Below are positions 62,809-64,000 of a stretch of DNA of 64,000 nt, piece by piece. The DNA is taken from positions 1,612,001 through 1,676,000 of the forward strand of contig OY762275.1 in the NCBI GenBank assembly GCA_963665505.1, written 5' to 3'. How positions within the stretch are numbered: position 1 is the first letter of the stretch; each line of letters starts with the position of its first letter. Under the pieces are notes generated by a model that saw only the letters and a program-made list of their open reading frames with translations, ran no database searches and was not told the origin of the DNA. The position numbers were made by a program, and so were the translations under genes. This DNA is from QANA01 sp963665505 (GTDB lineage: Bacteria > Bacillota > Clostridia > Christensenellales > Christensenellaceae).

Positions 62809-63138
62809 TTACACCTCCGTGCTTTTTGCGCTTTCTGTAATAATTTGCTTCAGCCTTGCCGCAAAGACGTTTTGTGTCACACCAAAGACCTTTGCTCCCG
62901 GCCGGCCTGTACGGTGGCCCATTTCGCCTATGGGATCCACCACAATACAAGGTATTCCCCTCTTGCCGCAGGCCTGCATCATTTTTCCCATCGTATTCTC
63001 AGAAATACCGGCATCAAGGATGACAAGCCTTAGTTTCCCCTTTTGTAAGGTTTTTTCCACAACCGAAAACCCGCTGATGAGCGCACCCGCTCTGGCGGCG
63101 AATCCGGCCATGACAAAAAAATCATTTGTCAATTTCAC
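62809..63138 (-). CDS. ylxQ: L7Ae/L30e-like RNA-binding protein YlxQ
   Basis: A 109-residue L7Ae-fold protein: GFAARAGALISGF, LVILDAGISENTMGKM and GIPCIVV. It is expected to bind kink-turn RNA; its role is unclear. Start GTG at 63138, overlapping ylxR by 17 bases. Confidence 0.93.
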   Translation of the reverse strand: MKLTNDFFVMAGFAARAGALISGFSVVEKTLQKGKLRLVILDAGISENTMGKMMQACGKRGIPCIVVDPIGEMGHRTGRPGAKVFGVTQNVFAARLKQIITESAKSTEV

Positions 63139-63400
63139 GACGCAGTATTACCTTCTTCAATTCCAAAAATGCCTCTTCCGTAATATCACAATCCAACGCA
63201 CGGGAAATTGCTTTAATCTTCCACGCTTTTTCCAAGCATTCCAGTGTTGGACAAATATAAGCACCACGCCCTTGCGCTTTTCCCGTTTTATCTACCATGA
63301 CGCCGTTTTCTTTATCATTAACGATACGGATAAGCTCGCGTTTGGGCCTCCCCGTCCTGCAAGCAACACACATACGCACAGGAATTTTCTTTTGTTTCAA
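63122..63400 (-). CDS. ylxR: YlxR family RNA-binding protein (DUF448)
   Basis: A 92-residue protein with the YlxR signature RMCVACRTGRPKRELIRIV and GRGAYICPTLECLEKAW. It is found between nusA and infB in Bacillota and is a putative RNA- or nucleoid-associated protein. The start is TTG at 63400, with GGAG about 11 bases upstream. Confidence 0.94.
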   Translation of the reverse strand: MKQKKIPVRMCVACRTGRPKRELIRIVNDKENGVMVDKTGKAQGRGAYICPTLECLEKAWKIKAISRALDCDITEEAFLELKKVILRREIDK

Positions 63401-63418
63401 ATTACATCACACTCCGCT

Positions 63419-64000
63419 TTATTCGTTCCCGTCCGTCGATGGTTCTTCCTCTTCATCCATGTCTTCTTCATCTTCCTCGTCTTCGTCTTCTTCGTCTTCT
63501 TCATCTATATCGTCATCATCAAGAAAAATATCCTCGTCTTCTAGGACATCTTCCTCCAGATCGTCGTCGATATACTCTTCCTCTTCCTGCAGGTCTTCTT
63601 CCTCCTGTGCCACAGGCTGTGCAAAAAGATCTTCCGCCACTTCGGATTGGCTCTTGATATCCACTTTAAAACCAGTAAGTTTGGCGGCGAGGCGGGCATT
63701 TTGCCCTTCTTTGCCGATGGAAAGGGAAAGCTGGTTATCCGGCACGATCACTTCGGCTATTTTTTTCGCTTCGTCCACCCGTGTCATCAAAACCTGGGCC
63801 GGGCGGATCGCATTGGCGATAAATTCCGCCGGGTCTTTGCTCCAGGGAATCACGTCGATGCGTTCTCCGCCCAGTTCATCTACGATCCGATTGATCCTGC
63901 TGCCTCTGGCCCCCACACAAGCGCCAATGGAATCTACATTTTTATCCTCCGAATAGACCGCTATCTTGCTTCTGCGTCCCGCTTCTCTGGCTATGCTTTT
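63419..64000 (-). CDS. nusA: Transcription termination/antitermination factor NusA, C-terminal part
   Basis: The frame enters from the right edge, so the N-terminal and S1 domains are outside the window. The visible 193 residues begin in KH1 (KSIAREAGRRSKIAVYSED, GACVGARGSRI) and go through KH2 (NQLSLSIGKEGQNARLAAKLTGFKVDI). After that comes a tail of about 80 residues made mainly of Glu and Asp. NusA normally ends shortly after KH2 in Bacillota, so the acidic tail is an addition. Confidence 0.96.
   Translation of the reverse strand, partial: KSIAREAGRRSKIAVYSEDKNVDSIGACVGARGSRINRIVDELGGERIDVIPWSKDPAEFIANAIRPAQVLMTRVDEAKKIAEVIVPDNQLSLSIGKEGQNARLAAKLTGFKVDIKSQSEVAEDLFAQPVAQEEEDLQEEEEYIDDDLEEDVLEDEDIFLDDDDIDEEDEEDEDEEDEEDMDEEEEPSTDGNE

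Noticed and set aside
63420..63600. GAA/GAT-rich tract resembling a microsatellite
   Set aside because: It is the in-frame acidic tail of nusA; codons vary and there is no exact repeat unit.
1..64000. Insertion sequences, prophage genes, CRISPR arrays, tRNA or rRNA genes
   Set aside because: Reading both strands showed no transposase, integrase or phage protein, no regular direct repeats and no tRNA-like or rRNA sequence.

Overview
The window is 64 kb of a low-to-mid GC Bacillota chromosome, most likely a spore-forming member of the Clostridia. The evidence is a Gram-positive PolC replicase, a spoIIGA-sigE-sigG sporulation cluster, an ireB-ruvX-yrzB operon, HemZ, TepA, YlmC/YmxH, the ylxM-ffh and ylxR-ylxQ pairs, strong Shine-Dalgarno sequences and many TTG/GTG starts. 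Christensenellales is a guess, not a demonstrated placement. The content is overwhelmingly core: I see no insertion sequence, prophage, CRISPR array, rRNA or tRNA gene.

Layout. 1-6.1 kb (minus): a huge PMT-type glycosyltransferase running off the left edge, then yraN, rnhB, rbgA and an MFS transporter. 6.2-15.2 kb (minus): the smc-ftsY-ylxM-ffh-rpsP-khpA-rimM-trmD-rplS block, followed by a VanZ-like gene. 15.3-25.9 kb (minus): recJ-relA-dtd-MBL hydrolase-hemZ-hisS-aspS-trxA. 25.9-28.3 kb: a divergent secD-secF pair with its own promoter. 28.3-40.9 kb (minus): rpsB-tsf-pyrH and then frr, a 69-residue unknown, uppS-cdsA-dxr-rseP-ispG-polC, joining translation, UMP synthesis, isoprenoid and lipid precursor synthesis and replication. 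40.9-45.3 kb (minus): ymxH-nrdR-pgeF, iscS, a tiny YtxH-like gene and ireB-ruvX-yrzB. 45.6-48.1 kb (plus): spoIIGA-sigE-sigG, with a long spoIIGA/sigE overlap, a Spo0A-type promoter region and a sigma-F-type promoter plus leader hairpin before sigG. 48.3-52.8 kb is the most accessory part: a DUF5050 propeller protein, an AT-rich intergenic region with a candidate small RNA, TepA, and a DUF2975/HTH/DUF4173 membrane module. 52.8-64 kb (minus): nusA (5' end off the window)-ylxR-ylxQ-infB-rbfA-nrnA-truB-ribF, then rpsO, pnp and an M16 peptidase.

How the parts work together: most genes serve protein synthesis, targeting and secretion (ribosomal proteins, initiation factor 2, SRP and its receptor, SecDF, RseP, TepA), RNA modification and decay, stringent response, DNA replication and segregation, and early-to-middle sporulation control. 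No evidently new multigene system is present. The observations most worth a second look are the double GT-C glycosyltransferase fusion, SecD/SecF proteins lacking the proton-relay aspartates, the spoIIGA/sigE overlap, a perfect Spo0A box in front of rseP, the candidate small RNA near 49.5 kb, and a small unknown gene between frr and uppS. All starts were chosen by reading ribosome binding sites; all homology calls are from recognised motifs, not from searches.
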